Source: Tolypeutes matacus
Taxonomy: Eukaryota > Chordata > Mammalia > Cingulata > Chlamyphoridae
DNA length: 64,000 nt
Assembly: GCA_026826555.1 (NCBI GenBank)
Contig: JAKSZT010054569.1
Coordinates: 4,608,066 to 4,672,065 of the forward strand
Direction: 5' to 3'
Shown: positions 1-37,905 of the stretch, piece after piece
How positions within the stretch are numbered: position 1 is the first letter of the stretch
Layout: every line of letters begins with the position of its first letter
Made by a program: the position numbers and the translations under genes
The notes under the pieces: model-generated
What the model was told of the DNA's origin: nothing
Database searches by the model: none
The model's input: the letters and a program-made list of their open reading frames with translations, nothing else

Positions 1-407
1 ATAGCCACTCAAATGTGCTGGTGTCCCCTTGGAGTGAATATGATCCTCAAGGTCATAACGTTTGTCAGCTTTCTCACTGGTGTGCTGTTGCTGGGGCGCA
101 TCCTTAATGTGCTCTGTGCTGCCCTCCAGAGGATCTTGTGCGGAATAGCTACCAGTTGCACAGTACTGACAAAGAGTACTAGAGGAATCACGTTTCTTGC
201 GTGGGTCTGGACCTGCTGATTTAACTATGAAGTTAAGCAAAATTTCCACAAATCTGGAAGAGACCCAGCATCTTAAGCATCCTAGTAAAATTATGTTGTA
301 TTGGCCATTTGCTCTCCTATGTTCTAGACTCATCATGTGATTAAATAGGCTACTGCCCACTCTATATAAGATTATGTGGAATCTGTCTTCTAGTAAATAA
401 ACTTTTT

Positions 408-417
<10 letters not shown>
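1..417 (-). other. Stop-free minus-strand frame of unknown meaning (IFT172 intron)
   Basis: Read on the - strand from about 417 to the window edge, one frame has no stop for roughly 139 codons and includes a Lys/Arg cluster and DAPQQQHTSEKADKRYD. I recognise no family. Two other frames are also open in the first 200 bases, so base composition may explain it. It could be a fragment of a processed pseudogene that continues outside the window. Confidence 0.25.
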
Positions 418-21153
<20,736 letters not shown>

Positions 21154-21215
21154 GTGCTGGAACCGAGGGAAGAATCTGGGCTTCTCCTTCAATAAAGTTT
21201 TGTAAAGAACTGAGA
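21154..21215 (+). terminator. IFT172: IFT172 3' UTR and poly(A) signal
   Basis: AATAAA lies at 21191-21196, only 38 bases after the stop codon, so the 3' UTR is very short (about 60 bases). The exact cleavage site is not visible. Confidence 0.85.
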
Positions 21216-21310
21216 GTGCCGTCTTCTTTAATCCACATCACCCCCAACGTCAGCCCAGGCCCTTGTCCGCGCCCACCCCCCACCCCCCACCCCCAAAATC
21301 ATGATCCAAG
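21216..21310. promoter_or_regulatory. Convergent gene boundary with a C-rich tract, possible pause/termination element
   Basis: This spacer lies between the IFT172 and KRTCAP3 poly(A) sites. At about 21266-21296 the + strand has runs of C separated by single A residues. On the - strand these are several G runs lying just past the KRTCAP3 cleavage region. G-rich MAZ-like elements are known to promote polymerase pausing and 3' end formation; the role here is inferred. Confidence 0.45.
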
Positions 21311-21503
21311 TGGAGAGAGAAGTTCCTTTATTACAACTGGTCATATTCCCTTGTTGAGAGGAAAGCCCTTTCGAACCGAGACTCTGGAACAGCACCTGCT
21401 TGAACGAGGGGAGAGCCAGGGTCAGCAGCAGAAGCAGCGCAGCTGGGAACTCGCTGCCCCCCTGCCCTGGCCCAGCCCCAGCCCCCAGGGCCCACTACCT
21501 GCC
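21311..21503 (-). terminator. KRTCAP3: KRTCAP3 3' UTR and poly(A) signal
   Basis: A reverse-strand AATAAA (tttatt on +) lies at 21327-21332, about 170 bases past the stop codon. Cleavage is expected near 21310. Confidence 0.8.
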
Positions 21504-22726
21504 CTAAACCCAGCTCTTCTGGAACGCCCGGATTTCTGGATTCTGATCCAGTAGCTGCTCATTCTCCTGCACTTTACAGTTAGGAGGTTCAAACTCTGTC
21601 AGTTCCTCCAGCTGCAGAAGAGCATGGAGTTAATGCAGGGCCTGAATTGGAGGGATCTGTTCAGCACAGCCAGCCTGGAGCACCCGGGACCCCTCCTGTC
21701 CACCTTGCCCACCTGCCGCTGCAGCCCGCCCTTCCTGCAGGGCCCAACTCCACGGAGAGTGAGTGCAGCCACACAGCAGTAAGCAGACAGAGCGGCCTCC
21801 GCTGCAGACATGACCAGGGAAGGGATCCACAGAGCCAAGGCAGTGTCCTTAAAGGCAAGGGGGAAGGACAGGGACTAAGGGGAGGCACGGCCGAAGCAGG
21901 ACCCAGGCTGTGGCCTGCAAAACGGTGAGAGGAAACACGCTCACATAAATTCTTGTGGGGTCAAAAGGGCAGTCGGCCTGTCCAGGCCCCTGGTCCAGGG
22001 GTACCAAAGGATCCAGCAGTCCTGGGTGGCAGTCGGCGATGAGGCGGCGGCCACCGTTGGCCACGGTGAGTGCCACCGCGAGGAGGAGGCCCACGGCGCA
22101 GGCGGCGGACAAGAGCAGGTTCCCCCCGGCAAGTGCCAGCAGGGCCCAGTGCTGGCAGGGGAAGGGCAGGGTGAGTGTCCCCTGGAGCTCCTCCCTGATT
22201 CAAGATGGAGCAGGGCCAGCCCCCTTCCCCGACCCCAGGCCTCCTCAGGCCACGCTCCGGAAGCTCGTTCTCACCAGTCGTGGGCGCAGCAGATTCCGCG
22301 ACGCCAGGAGGGCCACAAGCCCCACGGAGACGCTCTGCGGACGACACCCCGGGCTGAGCGGCGCCCCTCCCGGCCCGCCCGCCGCCCGCCGCCCGCCGCC
22401 CGCCGCCCGCGAGCTCACCAGCAGCCCCGAGCCCACGGAGACGACGTTGGCCGTGGTGTACTCCGGCGTGACGGCGCCGCGCGGGCTGGCCACGTGCCGC
22501 AGGACGGTGCCGTGCAGCACGGCCCCCAGCAGCAGGTTGCCGTGGCCCAGCAGGAGCAGCGCCAGGCCCGCGCGCAGCAGCCGCCGGGGCCCGCGGGCCG
22601 CGTCTGCAAAGCACCGGGGCGGGCCTGAGCGGGGGCCGCGGCGGGGAGGGACCCCCGAGAGCCCCGGGGGCCGCGCGCCCGGAGGGCCCGGAAGTTACCG
22701 AAAACGCAGGGGCGGCCGCAGCCCAT
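21504..22726 (-). CDS. KRTCAP3: KRTCAP3, keratinocyte-associated protein 3, four-pass membrane protein
   Basis: Six coding exons (5' to 3' on -): 22726-22699, 22603-22419, 22334-22275, 22151-21945, 21847-21713 and 21611-21504. They total 723 bases (240 codons plus stop), the same length as human KRTCAP3. All introns are GT-AG. Four hydrophobic stretches are visible: residues about 21-39 ([17 protein letters not shown]), 65-88, 94-121 ([19 protein letters not shown]) and 163-192. A Cys-containing loop ([15 protein letters not shown]) lies between the third and fourth. The polar C-terminal tail ends -QKSWV. Molecular function is poorly known. It belongs to a small four-TM family with epithelial expression; human and rat work links it to adiposity and stress response. 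It is convergent with IFT172 and immediately downstream of NRBP1. Confidence 0.96.
22370..22412 (+). repeat. 7-bp GC-only tandem repeat at a KRTCAP3 splice donor
   Basis: The unit cgcccgc (about five to six copies on +) lies in the KRTCAP3 intron directly beside the exon 2 donor (gtgagc, read on - at 22418-22413). On the transcribed RNA strand it reads as G-rich repeats starting within a few bases of the donor. Confidence 0.85.
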
Positions 22727-22807
22727 CGCGTCCCTCGGCGCCGCCGCCGGCAGCCGCACCTGGCCCGGCCCCGCCCCACCGCCTACCTGGGCAGCCCCCG
22801 CGCCCCC

Positions 22808-22918
22808 TGGCGGGGAGGCGGGGAGGCGGGGAGGCGGGGAGGCGGGGAGGCGGGGAGGCGNNNNNNNNNNGGAGGCGGGGAGGCGGGGAGGCGGGGAGGC
22901 GGGGAGGCGGGGAGGCGC
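22808..22918 (+). repeat. 8-bp G-rich minisatellite with internal 10-N gap
   Basis: The unit ggggaggc is repeated about six times, interrupted by N at 22861-22870, then repeated about six more times. It occupies the short interval between the NRBP1 poly(A) site and the KRTCAP3 start. Regular G2-4 runs make + strand G-quadruplex formation likely. The gap suggests the true copy number is unresolved. Confidence 0.95.
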
Positions 22919-22954
22919 GCCCGCGCACACACGCGCACACACGCCACGCGCTTA

Positions 22955-23378
22955 GCAAAAAGTAGACTTTTATTACAGCAGCAACTGAGGCGAATCGAAT
23001 GGCCCCCCGGGCCACCAGCGCAGCACCACCCTTCCCTCCTGCCCCGGCCGCCCCGGGGGTGCAGGACTCGGCTCCCCGCCGCCCTGCGCCTCCTCTCCCC
23101 AGGCCGGCCGAGGCGGCGGATCGCTGCCAGCCCCCGGCGGGAGGACGGCTGCTGAGGGCCCAGGCCCGCGTCTGTGCAAAACAAGTAAACAAAGTGCAGA
23201 GGGGAGGGCGGCAAGGGCAGGGGTGGGGTGATGCTCGGAACCAGGGGCCCCCGAGCCCTCCTGAGTAATAGAGGAGGGACGGGGCTTCGCAGGGTAATAC
23301 TGACTGGGGGGAGGGACAGGAGGGCCGCAGTGGTCTAGTGACAGCTGCGGCTTGGACGGGGGATTTGTCCCGTAAGCT
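22955..23378 (-). terminator. NRBP1: NRBP1 3' UTR and poly(A) signal
   Basis: A reverse-strand AATAAA (tttatt) lies at 22969-22974. The 3' UTR is about 420 bases, GC-rich at its distal half. Confidence 0.85.
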
Positions 23379-30839
<7,461 letters not shown>

Positions 30840-30859
30840 GCTGGAACGAACACTCAGGC

Positions 30860-33130
30860 CTGCGTTGATCGGGGCAAAGAGGGAGGGAGAAGGCACAGAG
30901 GATCAGGAGATACCTAAAGACTTAATCCTAGTAACTTCAACTAGGTGTTCCAAAGAAAATAAAACACATACCTCTCTTGTTTCCTTTCCATCCAAAATCA
31001 GAATTAGTCCTAAGTGCTGAAACATTACTCTCCTAACTCCAAACTAGAGAAGGAGAGTTATCGTGGTTGAACACGACCCACGTATGCGTGGCCAACACAA
31101 GATGTATGACAGTGTTTAGTAAGGTTCAAGTGAACAGCAAAATCAGAGGACCCCACCCTTTCTCAGCAAATACCCATCCAACAGTCTTCCCTTTCAAACC
31201 CTTCCTGCCCCTATGTGCCCTGTGCTCAAGAACTAAGCTACATGGGCACGTCTGGAACGTTCACTCCAGACTTCGAAATGGTCCACTGACCCAACCCTAA
31301 GGCTAGATCTGTAGTACCCTTAGCCAATTTATGCAGAGAAACCCTCAGCTGAATTATCCAGCTAGAACTAACCTTGGCATTCACTAGCCAGACCTCCTAC
31401 ACACATAACAAGCCTGCCAATTCAGGATGAGGCTACCCTTGGGCCAGGTGACTGGCAGTGGTTAGTGACCTCATCCTTGATGACCTCACCTTCCCTGTGA
31501 TGTGAGTGTGGCAAATGGGTATAGGTCAGCAACATTTTTTTTCATTCATTCATTCAACAAATGTTTATTAAGCACTTACTTTGGGCCAAGCACTAGGTTA
31601 GGTGGTACTCAAGATACAACAGTGAACATATTGAATGAGATCCCCATACTCACAGAGCCACAAGTTCATGGCAGATTTAAGACTTTAAGTTTCTAGCTTT
31701 CATTTTATTCACATGGCTCAAAGGCTTCCATGTTTCCATTCTCTGGGGCACTGGATCTGACTTAGGTATTTCTGTTTCAAGTACAAATAACTCGAGATAG
31801 CCTTCAAAGGAAAAATTACTCTACAGTTCAACATCTTTTTCAGGGACATGACTACTTGAAGAAAAATAATTTTCAAAAGCTAAATGGCACCAACTTGCCC
31901 AGAAAGTCACAAAACTGCTGAATGTATTCTACATCTCTAGAACAAAGGCTTGACGTTCAAACCAGTGTGTGCTAGGCTCTCTTGTATGAAAGTGATATTC
32001 TAGAAAGCAGTTGCTCCTCTGAGTTGGTTCAGAATGCCAGAAGCATCCAAATCAACACCAATCTTTTGAAAAGCTCACATTTTTCTTAGAACTCTCTGGT
32101 GCCCATTTCTGCCCATCCCTGTCCCCAATCCACACCATAAAATTCAACCCAAGTTAGGAGATTTTGATGAGATGACACTCTAGTAAATACCAAGGGGCAA
32201 CTACAGAGAAAATCTAACAAGATATACTCTTTCCCCGTGTTATTCTCCAGGTCCTTACCCTCATGAGATTTCACTCAGCCAGGCGGGAAAGCTACTAACT
32301 GCATGCCTTAGTGTGCTCAACCAGAAACTGGGAGTTAGAGATCATTTTCCTTCTTCCCCTGAAAAGTAGCTAAGGCAATAGATAAGAAAGTTCATATGGG
32401 TTACTTCCTAGAGCTATGGTCACTGAATGCATCTATAGAATCGGGAAGAATTAAGGAAAATTTCCAGTTGAATTACAATAAGAAATCTCGATGGAATTCA
32501 AATACAGGAAGCATTGAAGTCAACGGACTCTTAAGGAAACATCTGGGCTCAGGCCACAGACAGCTAACCCACAAGAGAAGCAAACCTTCACCAGCCAAAG
32601 ACGCCGTTGGAATATGCTCGGGCCTCGCTCCCCAAACTTTTCTCAGCTGGCAAAAGGAGGCCAGCGCCCAAAAACCTCGCCTATCGATAAAGAAGCCTTT
32701 GCAACCCCGGGAATCCTGCCCGAGCGACCACATTATGGAAAAGCCCACATGCGCTATCTGGCCAGAGGAAGGCACTCGAACCAACTGCTGAATTTACGGC
32801 CCTGAGGGGAACCTCCCCGCCCCCTCCAGCCACCCCGGGAGGCAGAGCAGGTTAACTTCTGGGCAGAATTTTTCTGGGAGACTTTGAGGGCTTGGAGCGC
32901 AGCCCGTCTGCATTTCAGCTCCGCAGCCACGGCTCGCGGGCCTCTCCCGGGGAGGACCAAGGCGGGCCCCGGAGCCCCGGGGAAAGAGGGCCCCGCGAAA
33001 GTCACACTCCAACAGGTCAGCGGGCCCGGCGGGCGCCAGGCAGCGGCCGCCTCGCAGGGCCCCGGGAGCGCGCGCCGCCGGGTCAGCACAGGCCGCGGCG
33101 GCGGCGCCCACAGGGCCGGAGGCCACGCCC
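30860..33130 (-). other. NRBP1 intron 1 (5' UTR intron)
   Basis: This links the 5' UTR exon (33615 onward) to the start-codon exon. It contains an antisense L2 3' end at about 31530-31690 (attcattcattcaacaaatg signature) and becomes CpG-rich from about 32800. No DAS SINE is seen. Confidence 0.65.
31530..31690 (-). mobile_element. LINE-2 3'-end fragment
   Basis: The antisense L2 consensus end is recognisable: attcattcaacaaatgttta, then ...ctaggttaggtggtactcaagatacaacagtg-like text. Confidence 0.7.
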
Positions 33131-33530
33131 NNNNNNNNNNNNNNNNNNNNNNNNNNNNNNNNNNNNNNNNNNNNNNNNNNNNNNNNNNNNNNNNNNNNNN
33201 NNNNNNNNNNNNNNNNNNNNNNNNNNNNNNNNNNNNNNNNNNNNNNNNNNNNNNNNNNNNNNNNNNNNNNNNNNNNNNNNNNNNNNNNNNNNNNNNNNNN
33301 NNNNNNNNNNNNNNNNNNNNNNNNNNNNNNNNNNNNNNNNNNNNNNNNNNNNNNNNNNNNNNNNNNNNNNNNNNNNNNNNNNNNNNNNNNNNNNNNNNNN
33401 NNNNNNNNNNNNNNNNNNNNNNNNNNNNNNNNNNNNNNNNNNNNNNNNNNNNNNNNNNNNNNNNNNNNNNNNNNNNNNNNNNNNNNNNNNNNNNNNNNNN
33501 NNNNNNNNNNNNNNNNNNNNNNNNNNNNNN
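33131..33530. other. Assembly gap (400 N) in the NRBP1 CpG island
   Basis: There are 400 N bases exactly. Flanks are extremely GC-rich, the usual cause of such gaps. Any open frame drawn through it is meaningless. Confidence 0.99.
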
Positions 33531-33614
33531 GCGGCCCGGGCCGCGACCCCGCCGTGCGCTCGCCGGCCTCCCGCCCGCGCCCGTCCCCAGCCGCCCGCCC
33601 TCCCGGGCGCTCAC

Positions 33615-33720
33615 CTCCCGACTCGGCGCCCCAAGGCCTGCGCTGCAGCTCGGGTTCCGGCGCCTCGGAGCACAGCGACTCCCTCACAGCTGCGCTCCGC
33701 CGCGCAACCGAACTGCGGGC
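33615..33720 (-). other. NRBP1: NRBP1 5' UTR exon 1 (non-coding)
   Basis: On the - strand the sequence ends GCCGAGTCGGGAG followed by gtgagcgcc, a good donor. Its distance and position match the expected non-coding first exon. The 5' limit (33720) is approximate, because the transcription start is not visible. Confidence 0.65.
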
Positions 33721-34179
33721 CCCGCCCTCGCGGCGGCCTGACCAACAGAGGGGCGGCGCCGCGCCGCCGTCAGCCTTCCATTGGCCGAGGCGGCGAGGGT
33801 GGGCGGTGCCGCGGGCGGCCGTGCGGCCCAGGGAGGGTGGCCGGCCGCGTCCTCGCCCCGGGAGCGCTCGGCCCGGCACCCGGGCGGCGGCCTTTTCGGT
33901 CCTGGCCGGGGCGCGTCTCTGTGTCCACCCCGTCCCTCAGACCTGGCGCACCGGAGGCCGCGGCTGGACGGAGGCCTTCCCGCTCTTCTTGACGGCGCCA
34001 TGACACTTCCAACCCGACTGAAAGACAAAAGGAACGAAGGACGTAGCCCCAGTCCCAGAGGAGCGCTCACCCACCCTCATTATTTGGGGAGGAGACGGTC
34101 CCCAGGACCCATTCCTCAGAAAGCTTTAAAAAGATCCCGGCGTCTTAACGCTGACAAGCAACTGCGTTTTGTGATTGCA

Positions 34180-34365
34180 TAGCACTGTTTGCCAGAACTT
34201 TACAAGCGCTTTTCACGGACGTTATCTCATTTGATCCCCTTAAGATGTCATTGAAATTATTCATTATCTCCAGTTGACAAATGCAAAAAAACTGAAGCAG
34301 AGGCACTAACTTTACCCAAAGTTAAGGTGCTTGGGGCTAAGCCTAGAGTTCGAAACAGTAAGGTT
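34180..34365 (-). mobile_element. MIR SINE
   Basis: Antisense MIR landmarks: tttacaagcgcttttcacgg, atctcatttgatcccctta, aaactgaagcagaggcacta. Confidence 0.75.
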
Positions 34366-35418
34366 CATCAAAGAAGACTTCCTTGAAAAGGTGATGGGGC
34401 AAACATTTAAGATTGCGTGGGAGGAGGTGGATGATAGATTCTGGGTGAGCCCATCGACCTGAGAAAACTCAAAGGCGGAGCCTGAAGGCTGGAACATAAC
34501 TCTGCCATTAGACTTGTATTATGAGAGGGGAGGATGAATCAACCATCAGAACTTGAGAATGTCATAATCACCAAATTTCACTGTCCTTGAAAAAGGAATC
34601 TCTAATCCTACTTCTCTGGGAGAAAGGGCCGTTATCTGGCAGAAGCCCTCTCGTTTTTTTTTTTCATCTCTTCCCCTCAAAATATTTATTTTTGAAACCA
34701 ATCTTTTATATATCTTTCCTTGATTTCTTTGAACGAGGGCTCGAACACCATTTTATAGAAATCTGATGAAATTTATGGATTAAAAAGAAAGGCATTTGCC
34801 CACGAAATTTAGCAGACAATTTCCAGTAGTTGAGGTGAAGAATCTTTGCTCTAATATCAAAGGAAAAGATGCTCCTTCTTTCCAGTTCACCCTCTTCTCC
34901 CTGTGAGCTATAAAGTTGTGATCACCTGGCCCATGGTAAGCATTCATTAGGTATCAGTCGATGGTATCATTATACTTTCCCATTCTCTTCTGTCTGGGAC
35001 CTTAGCATTCATTATTAATCTTTTCCTTTCAGCTACCTCCTTTGCAAGAAGCATTGAGGACTCTTTAGCATCTTCAAGCTCTCATTTTTAACCTCCCTTC
35101 ATATTTTAAGTGCTCAGGTGCTTTCTATCTCCTGCCTGCATTTTCATCGCCCATTACTCAGTTTTTCCTGCTTATAAAAATAGTAAATATATGCTTATTG
35201 TAAAAAATCAAAATATTTAACATAGAAATAATACCTAATATTTATGTAATAGCTTCTATGTGCCAGGCACTGTTTTTATTAACAGATAGTAACTCATTTA
35301 TTCCTCAGGACTTCCCTACAAATACTATGAATAGCAATTAGTATAGAAAATGAAAATCTTTTGTAATCCCACTTCCCTGAAACAAGACTTTGATGCATAT
35401 TCTCCATGTTCTGTTTTG
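34366..35418. other. Intergenic sequence upstream of NRBP1, nothing recognised
   Basis: AT-rich and largely unique to my eye. I see no coding exon or RNA gene. Confidence 0.5.
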
Positions 35419-35452
35419 TTTTTTTTTTTTTACCGGGAGGGAAGCGGCTGTG
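35419..35452. mobile_element. Inverted stub of two DAS SINE ends
   Basis: A T run plus accgggagg (the antisense 3' end of a DAS unit) is joined directly to gggaagcggctgtg (a sense DAS head). Nothing of the bodies remains. Confidence 0.6.
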
Positions 35453-35480
35453 ATAGATAGATATTGCCAATTTGTTCTTC

Positions 35481-35790
35481 AAAAATGTATCACAGATTGA
35501 GCAAAGCAAGCCAGACACAAAAGGTCAAATACTGTATGAATGCATTACTATGAACCAAATGTATTGTGTAACATATTTTTTTCATGTTTGATTTAAAAAA
35601 AAATGTTTATCCATTACATTTGAGAAATGTATATATTTATTCATCTGTGTTTACTTTATAGTTTTTAATTGTTTATATTTTCAATTATTAAATGTAGAAA
35701 ATAAAGTTTAAAAAAAAATGTATCACAGAGAAATTGGCATGGCCCTTGTGCAAGGATGACATGCAAATTCGTGAAACGTCCCATATTTTT
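35481..35790 (+). pseudogene. U6 snRNA pseudogene, split near its 5' side by an L1 tail
   Basis: Sequence 35721-35790 (acagagaaattggcatgg, caaggatgacatgcaaattc, gtgaaacgtcccatattttt) is the 3' two thirds of U6 snRNA with several substitutions. The L1 end at 35497-35713 separates it from its upstream neighbour, and the junction motif is duplicated. The U6 5' third is absent, so this is not functional. Confidence 0.88.
35497..35713 (+). mobile_element. 5'-truncated LINE-1 3' end
   Basis: It starts at gcaagccagacacaaaaggt and ends aataaagtttaaaaaa. A 16-bp direct repeat aaaaatgtatcacaga lies at 35481-35496 and 35714-35729. Confidence 0.92.
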
Positions 35791-35799
35791 ATAAAAACA

Positions 35800-36572
35800 A
35801 ATTAAAAACTTAAAAAAAAAAATTTATCAAACAACCTTACCACCAAGAGTATGTTAGGATTCCTCTTCCCCAACAACCTTACCAATACTGGGTATTATCA
35901 ATCTTTTTTTTTTTTCTTTCAAACTTTAGTTCAAATTCGAAAAATAAAATCAGATAAAGGCAACTTAACAAGAAATGGAAACATTACTCCTAAAATGTTT
36001 TGTCCAGGCCCTTTTATTTCATCTAATTCCCAACACACTCAGTTGTTCCTCTGGTGTTCATAAAAATAAACAGATAAACACAGATAAGTTAAATGGCAGA
36101 GTCAAGGTCTCAATTTTAAAGAATGAAGAGGAAAAAAATACTCAATATTCATATCTCACAAAACCAAACCCCATATTCTTTTTTTTTTAACTTTTAGCAT
36201 TAATATAGTACCTTCTTTGCTTTTGCTACAAAACAGTACAATATTGTTAACTATAGTCTATAAATTACATTAGTTATTTTTTCCCATGTATATCTCAGCA
36301 AAACTGTCCAGAGTCTTTCAAGGTCTTGGTTTCCATAGATCAGGGCAATTTGAAAATCTGTTGGGTTTCTGCCCTAACCTTTCCTTCCACTATGTGAAAT
36401 TCACTAGCCACGCCCTCCAATATGATCATTCCTCTAGGGATGTCTTCTGGACCCTCTCTCTTCAAAGTGAAAACATAATCAAAGGAACAAAAATACCTTT
36501 TTGTCTCAAGCCAGGCATTTATATTTCTGTAGGACCTGAAACTAAAAGAAGCCTAGATCTCTTGAAATTCTG
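35800..36572. other. Intergenic AT-rich sequence, nothing recognised
   Basis: Contains T and A homopolymers but no SINE head, L1 landmark or coding signal that I can support. Confidence 0.45.
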
Positions 36573-36689
36573 AATTACCTGGGATGCTTGAAAACAGAGA
36601 TTCCCAGGCCCCTCTCTGGATCAACTGAATTGGAATCTCTGGTGGGTGGGTCAGGTCATCTATATATCTAACAGTCTTCCCAGGTAATT
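36573..36689. mobile_element. Short DNA-transposon-like element with perfect 12-bp inverted termini
   Basis: aattacctggga at 36573-36584 is matched by its exact reverse complement tcccaggtaatt at 36678-36689. The interior (cccaggcccctctctggatc) resembles non-autonomous MER-type DNA elements. Family not certain. Confidence 0.6.
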
Positions 36690-36972
36690 GGGATACAGAC
36701 AGCCTATCTTGTCATTAGGCTGGAGAGTAGTAACCTTCACCCTAGCCCAAACTTTATCCCTGTCTAGAAATGATCCCTTGGGGCATTTCTTCATACCTTA
36801 GGCCTCTGCGCCTCAATTTTAAAATTTACTAAATGGGTACAGTATTTATTTAGCTCCATATCTCTAAGTCATGTCATAAGAAATTGAGTCAACTTCTGAG
36901 ATAAACATAATACCTTCATCAGACCACTGGGAATAAAAATCAGAGCCCATCTAAATTAAGAATTCACCTGAG

Positions 36973-37167
36973 GGAAGCGGCTGTGGCTCAATCAGTAGGG
37001 CTCCCGTTTACCATATGGGAGGCCCCGGATTCGGTTCCTAGGGCCTCCTGGTGAAGGCAAGCCTGCCCGTGTGGCGTGGTTAGCTGACCCAGCGAGCACA
37101 AGCAGCAAGGGGGGAATAAATGAATAAATAAATAAAAAATATTTAAAAAAAAAAAAAAAAAAAAAAA
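36973..37167 (+). mobile_element. DAS SINE, long form
   Basis: Head gaagcggctgtggctcaatc, body cccagcgagcacaagcagca, A tail. Perfect direct repeats gaattcacctgag flank it at 36960 and 37168. Confidence 0.95.
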
Positions 37168-37434
37168 GAATTCACCTGAGTTTATTTGATGTCCACAATT
37201 ATGTTCAAATCAAAGTCATTTACTATTGATCTGGCACTAGGCTGTTTTCTCACAGGGATGTTGGGACTTTAACTATCAGGTGATTCCACAGTCTTTTCTG
37301 AGTTAAAAACTCAAATGTAAACAAACTCTTTTCTGTTTGTTTTCATTTACTTAATTTATCTTTGTCTTAGTCATAAAGACAACTTTCCTAAATTTAAAAT
37401 TGTTTCCTGAAAAAAATCAAGATTAAGACTTTGA

Positions 37435-37512
37435 GGGAAACGGATGTGGCTCAAGAGGTTCGGCGTCCGTCTACCATATGGAGAGACCGTGGTTCGATCC
37501 CCGGTACCTCCC

Positions 37513-37543
<31 letters not shown>
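37435..37543 (+). mobile_element. DAS SINE, short unit
   Basis: Head aacggatgtggctcaagagg, end cggtacctcccggt plus about 30 A. Near-perfect flanking repeats around actttga. Confidence 0.92.
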
Positions 37544-37546
<3 letters not shown>

Positions 37547-37554
37547 TTGAAGGA

Positions 37555-37905
37555 GGGAAGCGGATATGGCTCAAGCTGTTGGGCACCCGCCTACCACATG
37601 GGGTGTCCCGAGTTCAGTTCCCAGTGCCTCCTAAAGAAGTCGAGCAAGACAGTGAGCTGATGCGATGGGCTGACGTGGCGAGCTGGCACAACAAGATGAC
37701 ACAATCAAGACACACAGCGAGTAAACACAATGAGAGACACAACAAACGGGGTGTGGAGGTGGCTTAAGCAATTAGGCACCTCCCTTCTACATGGGAGGCC
37801 CCAGGTTTGGTTCCCAGTGCCTCCTAAAAAAGAAGACAAGCAGACAGAGAGTACAAACAGTGAGAGGGGGAGAAATAAATAAATCTTTAAAAAAAAAAAA
37901 AAAAA
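37555..37905 (+). mobile_element. DAS SINE dimer
   Basis: First unit head gaagcggatatggctcaagc, linker gctggcacaacaagatgaca, second unit head ggaggtggcttaagcaatta, then an A tail. Confidence 0.92.

Larger units (their letters stand above)
22020..23150. promoter_or_regulatory. CpG island covering KRTCAP3 5' half and NRBP1 3' UTR
   Basis: This is dense CG dinucleotide sequence with multiple GC boxes (cccgccc) around the KRTCAP3 start codon at 22726. No TATA box is evident. The island probably contains the KRTCAP3 promoter at roughly 22740-22830. Confidence 0.6.
32800..34070. promoter_or_regulatory. NRBP1: NRBP1 promoter CpG island
   Basis: CG-dense sequence flanks the gap and the first exon. 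A CCAAT box on the - strand (ccattgg on +, about 33777-33783) lies just upstream of the 5' UTR exon. Several GC boxes are present and no TATA box is clear. Confidence 0.75.

Noticed and set aside
21955..22965. 336-codon plus-strand frame over KRTCAP3
   Set aside because: It is the antisense of KRTCAP3 exons and GC-rich introns, and it crosses the 10-N gap. There is no family match.
32754..33992. Several 280-366-codon frames across the NRBP1 CpG island
   Set aside because: They exist only because N codons in the 400-base gap contain no stops. The flanks are 5' UTR, promoter and intron.
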